Assembly (NCBI GenBank): GCA_025933895.1
Contig: JAICZB010000130.1
Span: 1 to 6,985 of the forward strand
Length of the DNA: 6,985 nt
Reading direction: 5' to 3'
Source: Thermoleophilia bacterium
GTDB taxonomy: Bacteria > Actinomycetota > Thermoleophilia > Gaiellales > Gaiellaceae
Of this stretch, positions 1 through 6,101 are shown one piece after another. Below the pieces are notes generated by a model. That model was not told the origin of the DNA, searched no databases, and saw only the letters and a program-made list of their open reading frames with translations. Each line of letters starts with the position of its first letter. Position 1 is the stretch's first letter. A program made the translations under genes and the position numbers.

Positions 1-570
1 CGCCTGCGCGAGCGCCCGCAGAAGCCCGTAGAGGCGGCGCTGGGCGTGCGGGCTGAGGTAGAGCTCCGGCTCCTCGATCAGAAGGACGAAGTGGCGCAGG
101 TTGGAGCCGAGCAACCGTTCCATGCCGGCGACGAGCGCGAGCCCACCGTCCGGCGCCGCCCAGTGGCGATCGACCGCCGGCGGCTGAAACAGCTCCGCGA
201 CCTCGGCGGCGCCGCTACCCGTGGCCGGCGCGACGAGCGTCCGGGAGCGGAGGTTCGCCGGCAGGAAGAGGACCGGCGGCGCGCCCGCGCGGTTCAGATT
301 CAGCGTGTCGGGCGGCCGGGCGTCGAGGAAGATCGTCCCCCTCGCAACGTCCGCCTCGAGCCTGATCCGGCCTCCTGCTCCGTCCCGGGCGACGTCGTCT
401 ATCGTCGGCGGCGGCGCGGCCGCCTCGAGCAGCGTCCAGATCGCCGTCAGAACCGTGGACTTGCCGCTCGACGCCTCCCCCACGAGCGCGCACACGGAGC
501 CCGGCGAGAGCTCGAGCTCCCGCGCGGCGCGATAGCCCTGGATCGAGACTCGTCTGAGCGGCGGTGGCAC
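1..570 (-). CDS. AAA/SMC-type ATPase, N-terminal part (runs off left edge)
   Basis: The first 190 codons read without a stop from a GTG at 570 and continue past the window edge. A strand at residues 8-12 leads to a P-loop, GEASSGKST (residues 31-39), in the position typical of AAA_21/OLD-like or RecF/SMC-type ATPases, where the Walker A follows a short 'I.GYR...LEL.PG' opening. A Walker B, FVLLIEEPE (161-169), is followed by YLSPHAQRRL, the usual 'EPE..L.P..Q..L' signature of this group. ATP binding and hydrolysis are well supported; the biological role is not. Such proteins include overcoming-lysogenization-defect nucleases, DNA repair ATPases and toxin-antitoxin partners, and the C-terminal part that would separate them lies outside the window. 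The GTG start is chosen because it sits just before the first conserved strand; the frame stays open upstream, and another GTG occurs near 650. No strong ribosome binding site is visible. Confidence 0.85.
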   Translation of the reverse strand, partial: MPPPLRRVSIQGYRAARELELSPGSVCALVGEASSGKSTVLTAIWTLLEAAAPPPTIDDVARDGAGGRIRLEADVARGTIFLDARPPDTLNLNRAGAPPVLFLPANLRSRTLVAPATGSGAAEVAELFQPPAVDRHWAAPDGGLALVAGMERLLGSNLRHFVLLIEEPELYLSPHAQRRLYGLLRALAQA

Positions 571-632
571 CGGCCTGAAACTACCCGCTCCGACCGCGCC
601 GTACGACCGGCCGCGCCGGCTACTCGAGGCGC

Positions 633-892
633 ATGTTCGCGATCGCCTCACTGCTCGTAGTCGTCCTGATCTCCCTGCCGTGCAGCACCCGGTGCGGCGA
701 CGGATCGTCCTTGTGCTCATGCTCGCCGGGAACACGGGCCTCGCTGCCGTCGCCGCGTCGCTCATGCTCGGCTTCACGCACGGCGGCGTGGGCGCAGCCG
801 GGCTTCGCATCCTGGAGCTCATCGTCGGGCTCGCAGTCCTCCTCGCTCTCGCTCGCAGCCGCTGGGTCGACCGGCGCGTAAGGCTGCTCGAG
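633..892 (+). pseudogene. Remnant of a TrkA-C-domain-type membrane protein, internally deleted, frameshifted and 3'-truncated
   Basis: Two reading frames together resemble one known protein type. From the ATG at 633 the frame gives MFAIASLLVVVLISL, a first membrane helix, up to about 677. The homologous reading then jumps to another frame at 680, giving VQHPVRRRIVLVLMLAG and two further hydrophobic stretches (about 700-770 and 810-855), ending near RSRWVDRR. From memory, actinobacterial membrane proteins with a C-terminal TrkA-C (RCK-C, ligand-binding) domain start with the same helix. They then carry a conserved loop of roughly 40-50 residues before a '..V.HPVRRR' motif, and continue for well over 100 residues after 'RS..VDR'. 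Here the loop is missing at the 677/680 junction and the TrkA-C domain is missing at the 3' end, where the convergent Nudix gene stops at 893. The first frame ends at a TAA at 879-881. An assembly deletion is an alternative to a true pseudogene. The family call rests on recall, not on a search. Confidence 0.6.
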
Positions 893-1354
893 CTAGGGCG
901 CCCAGAGCGCGCCGAGGTACACGGCCGGGTCGCCGGGCTGCCAGCGGCCGAGAAAGCGCTGGATCGGCGGGTGGAGCACGACGTCGTCGAGCTCCCGGGG
1001 ATCGAAGAGGCGATGTCCGCGCACGGCCGCGTCAGTCGACGTGACCCGTTCGAGCGAGCGGCCGGAGAGGTCGGCGGCGAAGATGATGTGCACGACGTGG
1101 CGGCCGACGAAGGCGCGTTTCGGCGCGATCGAGTCGACCACGGCGACCGGCCCCTCGAACGTGAGGTCGTCGCCGATCGCCACCTCCTCCTCCAGCTCCC
1201 GCCGCAGCGCCTCGACGAGGCTCTCGCCGGTGTTCACTCCCCCACCCGGCAGAAGCCAGTACTCGCCCCGTCCCGACTTCTCGTGCCTGCAGAGAAGGAA
1301 GCGGTCCTCCCAGCGGAGGACGGCCGAGACCCGGATGCGCGGCTCCAGCGGCAT
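893..1354 (-). CDS. Nudix hydrolase
   Basis: A 153-residue protein, normal for a single-domain Nudix enzyme. These hydrolyse nucleoside diphosphate-linked substrates using divalent metal. The 23-residue Nudix box lies at residues 38-60 (GGVNTGE then RELEEEVAI): G38, E44, R52, E53, E56 and E57 match the GX5EX7REUXEEXGU pattern, while the penultimate glycine is alanine (A59). The opening RVSAVLRWEDRFLLCRHEK and EYWLLPGGG are typical of small Nudix proteins handling nucleotides or dinucleotide polyphosphates, but the substrate cannot be read from the sequence. The ATG at 1354 shares one base with the dut stop (TGATG), pointing to translational coupling as the last gene of hflX-dut-nudix. The frame stays open upstream to 1699, but that extension lies over dut in another frame and is arginine-rich noise. 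With dUTPase upstream, a nucleotide-pool housekeeping role is a reasonable inference. Confidence 0.88.
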   Translation of the reverse strand: MPLEPRIRVSAVLRWEDRFLLCRHEKSGRGEYWLLPGGGVNTGESLVEALRRELEEEVAIGDDLTFEGPVAVVDSIAPKRAFVGRHVVHIIFAADLSGRSLERVTSTDAAVRGHRLFDPRELDDVVLHPPIQRFLGRWQPGDPAVYLGALWAP

Positions 1355-1788
1355 CAGTGGGCGGAGCTGCCGAAGCCTCGCTCGCCGCGCTCGCTCGCCG
1401 GGAGCTCGGCGACTTCCTTCGGCTCGGTCATGGCCACCGGGACGACGACGAGCTGGGCGATCCGCATTCCGGGCTCGACGACGAACCGCTCGTTCCGGTC
1501 CGTGTTGAGGAGCACGACCTTGAGCTCGCCGCGGTAGCCGGAGTCGATCAAACCGGGCGCGTTGACCTTCCCGATCCCGTGGCGCACCGCGAGACCGGAG
1601 CGCGGCAGCACGAGCCCGGCATGACCCTCCGGGATGGCGACGGCGAGGCCGGTCGAGACGACGGCTCGCTCCCCCGGTCCGAGCTCGACACGCTCGCACG
1701 CGGAGAGATCGAGACCCGCATCGTCCTCGTACGCGCGGGTCGGCAGCGTCGCCCCGGCGGCGAGGCGCTTCACGGGGAGCTCGGTCAC
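1354..1788 (-). CDS. dut: dUTP diphosphatase (dUTPase, trimeric type)
   Basis: A 144-residue protein, the normal length for homotrimeric dUTPase, which hydrolyses dUTP to dUMP and pyrophosphate, keeping uracil out of DNA and supplying dUMP for thymidylate synthesis. All five motifs occur in order: AGLDLSA (24-30), PRSGLA (62-67), VNAPGLIDSGYRGE (75-88, with D82 and Y85 of the uracil and deoxyribose pocket), GMRIAQLVV (107-115) and the C-terminal RGERGFGSSAH (134-144). Motif 5 usually reads RGxGGFGSTG, so the fourth position (Arg for Gly) and the last residues differ, but the phenylalanine that stacks on the uracil is kept. The GTG start at 1788 overlaps the hflX stop by four bases (GTGA), and the protein ends in the TGATG junction with the Nudix gene. 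The sequence begins right at the usual dUTPase N-terminus (VTELPVKRL). dCTP deaminase is ruled out by motif 3 and the length. Confidence 0.95.
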   Translation of the reverse strand: MTELPVKRLAAGATLPTRAYEDDAGLDLSACERVELGPGERAVVSTGLAVAIPEGHAGLVLPRSGLAVRHGIGKVNAPGLIDSGYRGELKVVLLNTDRNERFVVEPGMRIAQLVVVPVAMTEPKEVAELPASERGERGFGSSAH

Positions 1789-3116
1789 GCTCCCGTCCGG
1801 CGCCGGCGCGGGGATTCCTCGGCGATCAGGTAGGGCGCGAAGCGGTGCAGTTCGCGGCGCGGGAGCCGCGCGACGACGAGCACGCCTTCCGCCGTGTCCT
1901 CCCGCTCGTCGATCGGGGCGCCGAGCGCGTAGAGCTCGTTCAGGCGTCCTCCCTCGTCGTACGGCAGGAGGAGCCGCACGTGCTCGAACCGCTCGCCGAA
2001 GCGCTCGGCGATGCGCGCCCGAAGCTCCCCGAGGCCCTCGCCGGTGAGCGCGGAGATCTGGAGCGCGTCCGGGTACCGGTTCGCGAGTCGCCGCCGGCCG
2101 AGCGTGTCGACGGCGTCGATCTTGTTGACGACGAGCTCCACGGGCAGCTCGTTCGCGCCGATCTCTCGCAGGACTTCGTCGACGGCGGCGATCTGCTCGA
2201 CGAGCTGCTGCTCGGACGCCGACCCATCGACGACGTGGAGGACGAGGTCGGCGACGAGCGTCTCCTCGAGCGTCGCGGCGAAGCCCTCGACGAGCTGGTG
2301 CGGCAGGCGGCGGACGAAGCCGACGGTGTCGGTCACGAGGTAGCGGCGCCCCTCGTGCTCGAAGCCGCGTGTCGTCGGGTCGAGCGTCTCGAACAGCCGG
2401 TCGCGAACGGAGACGCCGGCGTCGGTGAGAGCGTTGAGCAGCGTGGACTTGCCGGCGTTCGTATAGCCGGCTAGCGCCACCGTCGGCGTCTCGGTGCGGC
2501 GCCGCTCCTTGCGGCGGATGTCGCGCTGGCGGCTCAGCTTGCGGAGCCTCTGGCGGAGGAGCGTGACGCGCCGCCGCGCGAGGCGCCGGTCCGTCTCCAG
2601 CTGCGACTCGCCGGGGCCGCGAGTCCCGACGCCGGCTCCGAGGCCGCCGGTGCCGCCGCCGAGACGCTCGAGGTGCTGCCACATCCCTCGCATCCGCGGG
2701 AGGTTGTACTCGAGCTGCGCGAGCTCGACCTGGAGCTTCCCCTCGGCGGTCACGGCGTGCTCCGCGAAGATGTCGAGGATGAGCTGCGTGCGGTCGACGA
2801 CGCGTGCCTGCAGTGCGTTCTCGAGCGCCCGTTGCTGCGGCGGGCTCAACTCGTCGTCGACGATGAGCACCTCCGCGGCGGCCTCGCCGTACGCGTGCTT
2901 CAGCTCTTCGAGCTTGCCCTTGCCGACGTACGTGCGAGCGTCGGGCAGCCGCCGGTGCTGCACGACCCGGCCGACCGGCTCGACGCGCGCCGTGCGCGCC
3001 AGCTCTTCGAGCTCCGCGAGCTCGTCGGCGCCGTCGGCTCCAGGTGCGAGCACGGCAAGGACGAGCCCGCGCTCGGGCTCTGCCGCCCACGAGCGATCGG
3101 GCGCTCTGGTCGCCAT
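1785..3116 (-). CDS. hflX: GTPase HflX
   Basis: A 443-residue protein with full HflX architecture. HflX is a translation-factor-class GTPase that binds the 50S subunit and splits stalled or stress-damaged ribosomes. The N-terminal HflX domain (about 18-200) contains RTYVGKGKLEEL (61-72) and the conserved stretch VVDRTQLILDIFAEHA (106-121). A glycine-rich linker GGGTGGLGAGVGTRGPGESQ (153-172) and a basic coiled-coil (173-208) follow. The G domain carries G1 GYTNAGKST (217-225), switch I PTTRGF (247-252), G3 DTVGF (263-267), G4 NKID (331-334) and G5 SALTGEG (355-361). The ATG at 3116 follows a CATAAT hexamer by nine bases with no good Shine-Dalgarno, so a very short leader is likely. An out-of-frame ATG (3128-3126) lies 12 bases upstream. 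It is the first gene of hflX-dut-nudix and overlaps dut by four bases. In many actinobacteria hflX follows miaA-dapF; here dapECD separates them. Confidence 0.96.
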   Translation of the reverse strand: MATRAPDRSWAAEPERGLVLAVLAPGADGADELAELEELARTARVEPVGRVVQHRRLPDARTYVGKGKLEELKHAYGEAAAEVLIVDDELSPPQQRALENALQARVVDRTQLILDIFAEHAVTAEGKLQVELAQLEYNLPRMRGMWQHLERLGGGTGGLGAGVGTRGPGESQLETDRRLARRRVTLLRQRLRKLSRQRDIRRKERRRTETPTVALAGYTNAGKSTLLNALTDAGVSVRDRLFETLDPTTRGFEHEGRRYLVTDTVGFVRRLPHQLVEGFAATLEETLVADLVLHVVDGSASEQQLVEQIAAVDEVLREIGANELPVELVVNKIDAVDTLGRRRLANRYPDALQISALTGEGLGELRARIAERFGERFEHVRLLLPYDEGGRLNELYALGAPIDEREDTAEGVLVVARLPRRELHRFAPYLIAEESPRRRRTGA

Positions 3117-3140
3117 CCGCCGGTCATTATGACTCCTGCC
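3117..3140. promoter_or_regulatory. Divergent hflX/dapE control region with a symmetric -10-like element
   Basis: Only 24 bases separate the hflX ATG (3116, minus) and the chosen dapE ATG (3141, plus). They hold TCATTATGA at 3124-3132, a perfect odd-centred palindrome and a conspicuous AT-rich patch in very GC-rich surroundings. Read on the minus strand it offers CATAAT (3131 to 3126; five of six bases of the -10 consensus), nine bases before the hflX ATG. On the plus strand it offers CATTAT (3125-3130), ten bases before the dapE ATG. Transcripts starting 6-7 bases downstream would have leaders of only about 3-4 bases, which fits the lack of a Shine-Dalgarno for both genes. No convincing -35 hexamer is seen in either direction, and any such contacts would fall inside the opposite coding region. 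That this is a shared bidirectional promoter is inference. Confidence 0.5.
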
Positions 3141-4151
3141 ATGCCCGCTTCCGACCTCGCGGCCCGGACGCTCGAGCTCGTCGACGTCCCCTCCGAGAGC
3201 CGCCTCGAACAGGCGGCGATGGAGCTCGTGCGAAGCCTCCTGCCGGGCGAGCCGCTGTACGACGACGGCGAGGCGATCGTCTGGGGTGACGCGGAAGCGC
3301 CGGTCGCGCTCGCGGGCCACGTCGACACGGTTCCGGCGCAGGGGAACCTGCCGGGCCGGATCGCCGACGGCGCCGTGCACGGGCTCGGCGCTAGCGACAT
3401 GAAGGGCGGCATCGCGGTGATGCTCGAGCTCGCACGCGCGGCCGTCCCCGCGCGGTACGTCTTCTTCACGCGCGAGGAGGTCGCCCTCGAGGAGAGTCCA
3501 CTGCCGGCGGTCTTCGGGAGCGGAGTCCTCGCGGGAACCCAGCTTGGCGTCGTGCTCGAGCCGACGGACGGGATCCTCCATGCCGGCTGTCTCGGGAACC
3601 TCCAGGCCGAGATCGAGTTCCACGGCGAGAGCGCCCACTCCGCGCGGCCGTGGACAGGCAGCAACGCGATTCACACCCTCGTCGACGGGCTTGCGCCGCT
3701 CACGCCGCTCGAGCCGCGAGAGGTCGAGCTCGACGGCCTCGTGTATCGCGAGGTCGTGAGCGCGGTCCGCGTCGAGGGAGGGATCGCCCAGAACGTCGTG
3801 CCTGCGCGGGCGGCGGCGGAGATCAACTTCCGTTTCGCACCCGGTCGCTCGCGCGACGAGGCCGAGGAGCGGCTGCGCGAGCTCCTGCCGGACGGCGAGC
3901 TGCGAGTCCTCCACAACTCGCCGTCGGCTCCGCCTTCACTCGGGAACCCGCTCGTCGAGCGGCTCCGTGAGCTCGTGCCGGAGATCGCGCCGAAGCAGGC
4001 GTGGACACCCGTCGCGCAGTTCGCCGAGCAGGGTATCGACGCAATCAACTTCGGCCCGGGCGCGACGAGGTACGCGCATCGGCAGGACGAGCAGATCCCG
4101 ATCGCGAATCTGCACGTGGTGTACGAGACGCTGGCTAGGTTCCTCTCGTGA
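3141..4151 (+). CDS. dapE: Succinyl-diaminopimelate desuccinylase (M20 metallopeptidase)
   Basis: A 336-residue M20-family amidohydrolase that removes succinate from N-succinyl-LL-diaminopimelate to give LL-DAP, in the lysine and cell-wall pathway. The metal and catalytic residues are in place: GHVDTVP (H60, D62), GASDMKGG (bridging D86), FTREE (general base E112 and ligand E113), LEPTDG (E140) and the late histidine in TRYAHRQDE (H313). The lid/dimerisation domain includes FHGESAHSARPW with H166. The length agrees with the shorter actinobacterial/Gram-positive DapE group. The reading frame also offers an ATG at 3129 (four residues longer); 3141 is preferred because MPASDLAARTLELVDVPSES aligns best with the usual N-terminus and sits ten bases after the -10-like element. 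It is the first gene of dapE-dapC-dapD and overlaps dapC by four bases (GTGA). Related M20 enzymes such as ArgE or carboxypeptidases are alternatives by sequence alone, but the neighbours strongly favour DapE. Confidence 0.93.
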   Translation: MPASDLAARTLELVDVPSESRLEQAAMELVRSLLPGEPLYDDGEAIVWGDAEAPVALAGHVDTVPAQGNLPGRIADGAVHGLGASDMKGGIAVMLELARAAVPARYVFFTREEVALEESPLPAVFGSGVLAGTQLGVVLEPTDGILHAGCLGNLQAEIEFHGESAHSARPWTGSNAIHTLVDGLAPLTPLEPREVELDGLVYREVVSAVRVEGGIAQNVVPARAAAEINFRFAPGRSRDEAEERLRELLPDGELRVLHNSPSAPPSLGNPLVERLRELVPEIAPKQAWTPVAQFAEQGIDAINFGPGATRYAHRQDEQIPIANLHVVYETLARFLS

Positions 4152-5251
4152 TCAATCCGGTCCTGGCGGAGATGGCGGTCTACCCGTTCACGCGGCTCGA
4201 GGAGGAGCGGCGCAGACTGCTTGCCGCGGGCGTCGACGTGATCGACTTCGGCAAGGGCGATCCGAACGAGCCAACCGACCCGATGATCCGCGAGGCGCTC
4301 GTCGATGCACTGCCGGAGCGCGCGCCGTATCCGCTTGCCCAGGGCTTGCCCGAGCTGCGCGAGGCGGCCGCGGGCTGGCTCGAGCGGCGTTTCGGCGTCT
4401 CCGTCGATCCCGAGCGCGAGATCGTGCCGACGTACGGCTCGAAGGAGGCTATCTTCTCGCTCGCGCAGGTGCTCGGAACGGACGGCCGCGTGGTGGCGTT
4501 CGGCGAGCCGGCGTACCCGGTGTACGAGCGAGGCGCGCTCTTCGCCGGGGCGCGCGTGCGGACGCTGCCGCTGCGGCGCGAGAAAGGCTTCCTTCCGGTT
4601 CTCGACGAGCTCGACGACGACGTCGCGCTCATCTGGGTCAACTACCCGCACAATCCGACCGGCGCCGTCGCTCCCCGCGAGTTCTACGACGAGCTCGCCG
4701 AGGCTGCGGGACGCCACGACTTCGTAATCGCCTCGGACGAGGCGTACACGGAGCTGTGGTTCGACGAGCCGCCATGCTCGGCGCTCCAGGCCGCCGACCA
4801 ATCGCGCATCGTCGTCTTCCAGACGCTGAGCAAGCGTTCGTCGATGACCGGCTACCGCTCCGGCTTCGTCGCGGGTCCGCCCGAGATCGTGGCGGCGCTG
4901 AAGGCCTACCGCCCGACGGTGGGGACGGCGCCGCAGGAGTTCGTGCAGCGCGCGTCGGTCGCCGCGTGGAACGACGAGCGCCACGTGGAGGAGACGCGCG
5001 CGCGCTACCGCGCGAAGCGCGACGTGCTCATCCCGGCGATCGAGGATCGCGGCTGGGAGATCGTGGCGAGCGAGGCGACGATGTACCTCTGGGTCGTCGG
5101 CCCGGACCCGGCGGAGCTGCTCGAGCGGGGCATCATCGTTTCACCCGGCGAGATGTTCGGGCCGAGCGGCGAGGGCTACGTCCGCTTCGCGCTCGTGCCG
5201 ACGCTCGAGGAGTGCGGGCGCGCCGCGGAGATCCTGCGAGAGGCTCCGTGA
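4148..5251 (+). CDS. dapC: N-succinyldiaminopimelate aminotransferase (PLP, class I)
   Basis: A 367-residue fold-type I aminotransferase. DapC transfers an amino group, normally from glutamate, to N-succinyl-2-amino-6-ketopimelate. Visible features are the substrate-side IDFGKGDPNEPTDP (about 32-45), YPLAQGLPELREA (61-73), the PLP-contacting NYPHNPTG (165-172), SDEAY with D197 and Y200, the Schiff-base lysine K229 in TLSKRSSMTGYRSGF, and a late arginine in GEGYVRFAL for the substrate carboxylate. The 'LSKRS..-G.RSGF' form of the lysine motif is typical of DapC. The GTG at 4148 overlaps the dapE stop (GTGA), and the gene ends in TGATG with dapD, so it sits between the enzymes acting just after and just before it in the pathway. 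A more general class I aminotransferase would fit the sequence alone; the operon makes DapC the best call. Its ribosome binding site is weak, consistent with coupling to dapE translation. Confidence 0.92.
   Translation: MINPVLAEMAVYPFTRLEEERRRLLAAGVDVIDFGKGDPNEPTDPMIREALVDALPERAPYPLAQGLPELREAAAGWLERRFGVSVDPEREIVPTYGSKEAIFSLAQVLGTDGRVVAFGEPAYPVYERGALFAGARVRTLPLRREKGFLPVLDELDDDVALIWVNYPHNPTGAVAPREFYDELAEAAGRHDFVIASDEAYTELWFDEPPCSALQAADQSRIVVFQTLSKRSSMTGYRSGFVAGPPEIVAALKAYRPTVGTAPQEFVQRASVAAWNDERHVEETRARYRAKRDVLIPAIEDRGWEIVASEATMYLWVVGPDPAELLERGIIVSPGEMFGPSGEGYVRFALVPTLEECGRAAEILREAP
5238..5243 (+). promoter_or_regulatory. Shine-Dalgarno of dapD
   Basis: GAGAGG inside the 3' end of dapC lies seven bases before the ATG at 5251 and only four before an in-frame GTG at 5248. 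The spacing favours the ATG as the dapD start. Confidence 0.6.
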
Positions 5252-5994
5252 TGGACGTCGACGGCACGATCGCTGCGCTCGACCGGGGCGAGATGCGGGT
5301 CGCGGAGAAGGTCGACGGCGACTGGCGCGTCAACGAGACGGCGAAGGCGGCGATCCTCGAGTACTTCCGCATCCGCAAGGTCGAGCCGATCGAGGTCGGA
5401 CCGTTCGAGTACCTCGACAAGATCCCGCTCAAGCGCGACCACGCCGAGCGCGGCGTGCGCGTCGTGCCGCCGGCGACCGCTCGGTACGGCTCGTTCCTCT
5501 CCCCCGGCGTCATCCTGATGCCGAGCTACGTCAACATCGGCGCCTGGGTCGGCCCGAACACGATGGTGGACACGTGGGCGACGGTCGGCTCTTGTGCGCA
5601 GATCGGAGCGGACGTGCACCTCGCGGGCGGCGTCGGCGTCGGCGGCGTGCTCGAGCCGCTGCAGGCGCGCCCGGTGATCGTCGAGGACGGCGCGTTCATC
5701 GGGTCCCGCTGCATCCTCACCGAGGGCGTGCTGATCGGCGAGCGTGCGGTGCTCGCGCCGAACGTGTCGCTGACGGGGTCGGTGCCGGTGATCGACGTGA
5801 CCGGCCCGGAGCCGGTCGAGCACCGGGGGTACGTCCCGCCGCGGGCAGTCGTCGTGCCGGGCACGCGACCCAAGGAGTTCCCGGCGGGGACGTTCGAGGT
5901 CGCCTGCGCACTGGTCGTCGGCTGGCGCAGCGAGAAGACCGACCTCAAGACCAGCCTGAACGACGTTCTGCGGGAGTTCGAGATCGGGACCTGA
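5251..5994 (+). CDS. dapD: 2,3,4,5-tetrahydropyridine-2,6-dicarboxylate N-succinyltransferase
   Basis: A 247-residue left-handed beta-helix acyltransferase that uses succinyl-CoA to succinylate tetrahydrodipicolinate, the committing step of the succinylase branch. A small helical N-terminus (to about 45) precedes VEPIEVGPFEYLDKIPLK, then RVVPPATARYG (70-80). Hexapeptide-repeat coils follow, with the strongly conserved PSYVNIGAWV (91-100), TMVDTWATVGSCAQIG (104-119), HLAGGVGVGGVLEPLQA (123-139) and FIGSRC (149-154). A short C-terminal region GYVPPRAVVVPG...VGWRSEKTDLKTSLNDVLR closes it. These motifs match the E. coli-type DapD closely, with an N-terminus roughly 30 residues shorter. It is not the longer and quite different mycobacterial DapD. 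It is the last gene of dapECD, with its ATG sharing one base with the dapC stop. Succinyl versus acetyl donor is assigned from the overall match, not from a diagnostic residue. Confidence 0.95.
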   Translation: MDVDGTIAALDRGEMRVAEKVDGDWRVNETAKAAILEYFRIRKVEPIEVGPFEYLDKIPLKRDHAERGVRVVPPATARYGSFLSPGVILMPSYVNIGAWVGPNTMVDTWATVGSCAQIGADVHLAGGVGVGGVLEPLQARPVIVEDGAFIGSRCILTEGVLIGERAVLAPNVSLTGSVPVIDVTGPEPVEHRGYVPPRAVVVPGTRPKEFPAGTFEVACALVVGWRSEKTDLKTSLNDVLREFEIGT

Positions 5995-6035
5995 GAGCCA
6001 GCTTCCGTGGGGCTTTCGGGGCCAGATGCGCACCA

Positions 6036-6060
6036 CTCCCCCACCCAAAGGGCGGGGTAG
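6036..6060. terminator. Imperfect hairpin between convergent dapD and dapF
   Basis: Arms CTCCCCCACCC (6036-6046) and GGGCGGGGTAG (6050-6060) pair over eleven positions with two mismatches around an AAA loop. It lies 41 bases after the dapD stop and 41 bases beyond the dapF stop on the other strand, so it could act in both directions. No U-tract follows on either strand, so a classical intrinsic terminator is not shown. Confidence 0.4.
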
Positions 6061-6065
6061 CTCTC

Positions 6066-6081
6066 CCTCCGCCCTCGGAGG
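6066..6081. terminator. Perfect 6-bp GC hairpin downstream of dapF
   Basis: CCTCCG (6066-6071) and CGGAGG (6076-6081) form a perfect stem with a CCCT loop, 20 bases past the dapF stop. It pairs with the neighbouring hairpin at 6036-6060 as a possible tandem bidirectional terminator. Short perfect stems are common by chance at this GC content, and no T-run follows. Confidence 0.3.
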
Positions 6082-6101
6082 CGACGATACCGCGGAACGA
6101 G

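Noticed and set aside
607..619. A small CCGGC/GCCGG hairpin between the ATPase and the membrane-protein remnant.
   Set aside because: A 5-bp stem is expected by chance at this GC content and has no T-run or other signal with it.
46..660. A 204-codon plus-strand open frame.
   Set aside because: It is Arg-rich, motif-free, and antisense to the ATPase whose Walker A and B motifs are clear.
680..1537. A 285-codon plus-strand gene beginning with membrane helices.
   Set aside because: Only about the first 70 codons look like protein; from about 893 the frame runs antisense to the well-supported Nudix and dut genes and loses all family character. The first part is reported as a pseudogene remnant instead.
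1845..2474. A 209-codon plus-strand open frame inside hflX.
   Set aside because: It lies antisense to the HflX G domain with all GTPase motifs intact on the other strand.
3117..3914. A long N-terminal extension of hflX upstream of 3116.
   Set aside because: The frame stays open across dapE but the extension is antisense to DapE, has no HflX similarity, and the ATG at 3116 matches the normal start and the short divergent spacer.
3671..4984. A 437-codon minus-strand open frame opposite dapE and dapC.
   Set aside because: The plus strand carries complete catalytic motifs of both enzymes; the reverse frame shows no domain and is the usual open antisense frame of high-GC coding DNA.
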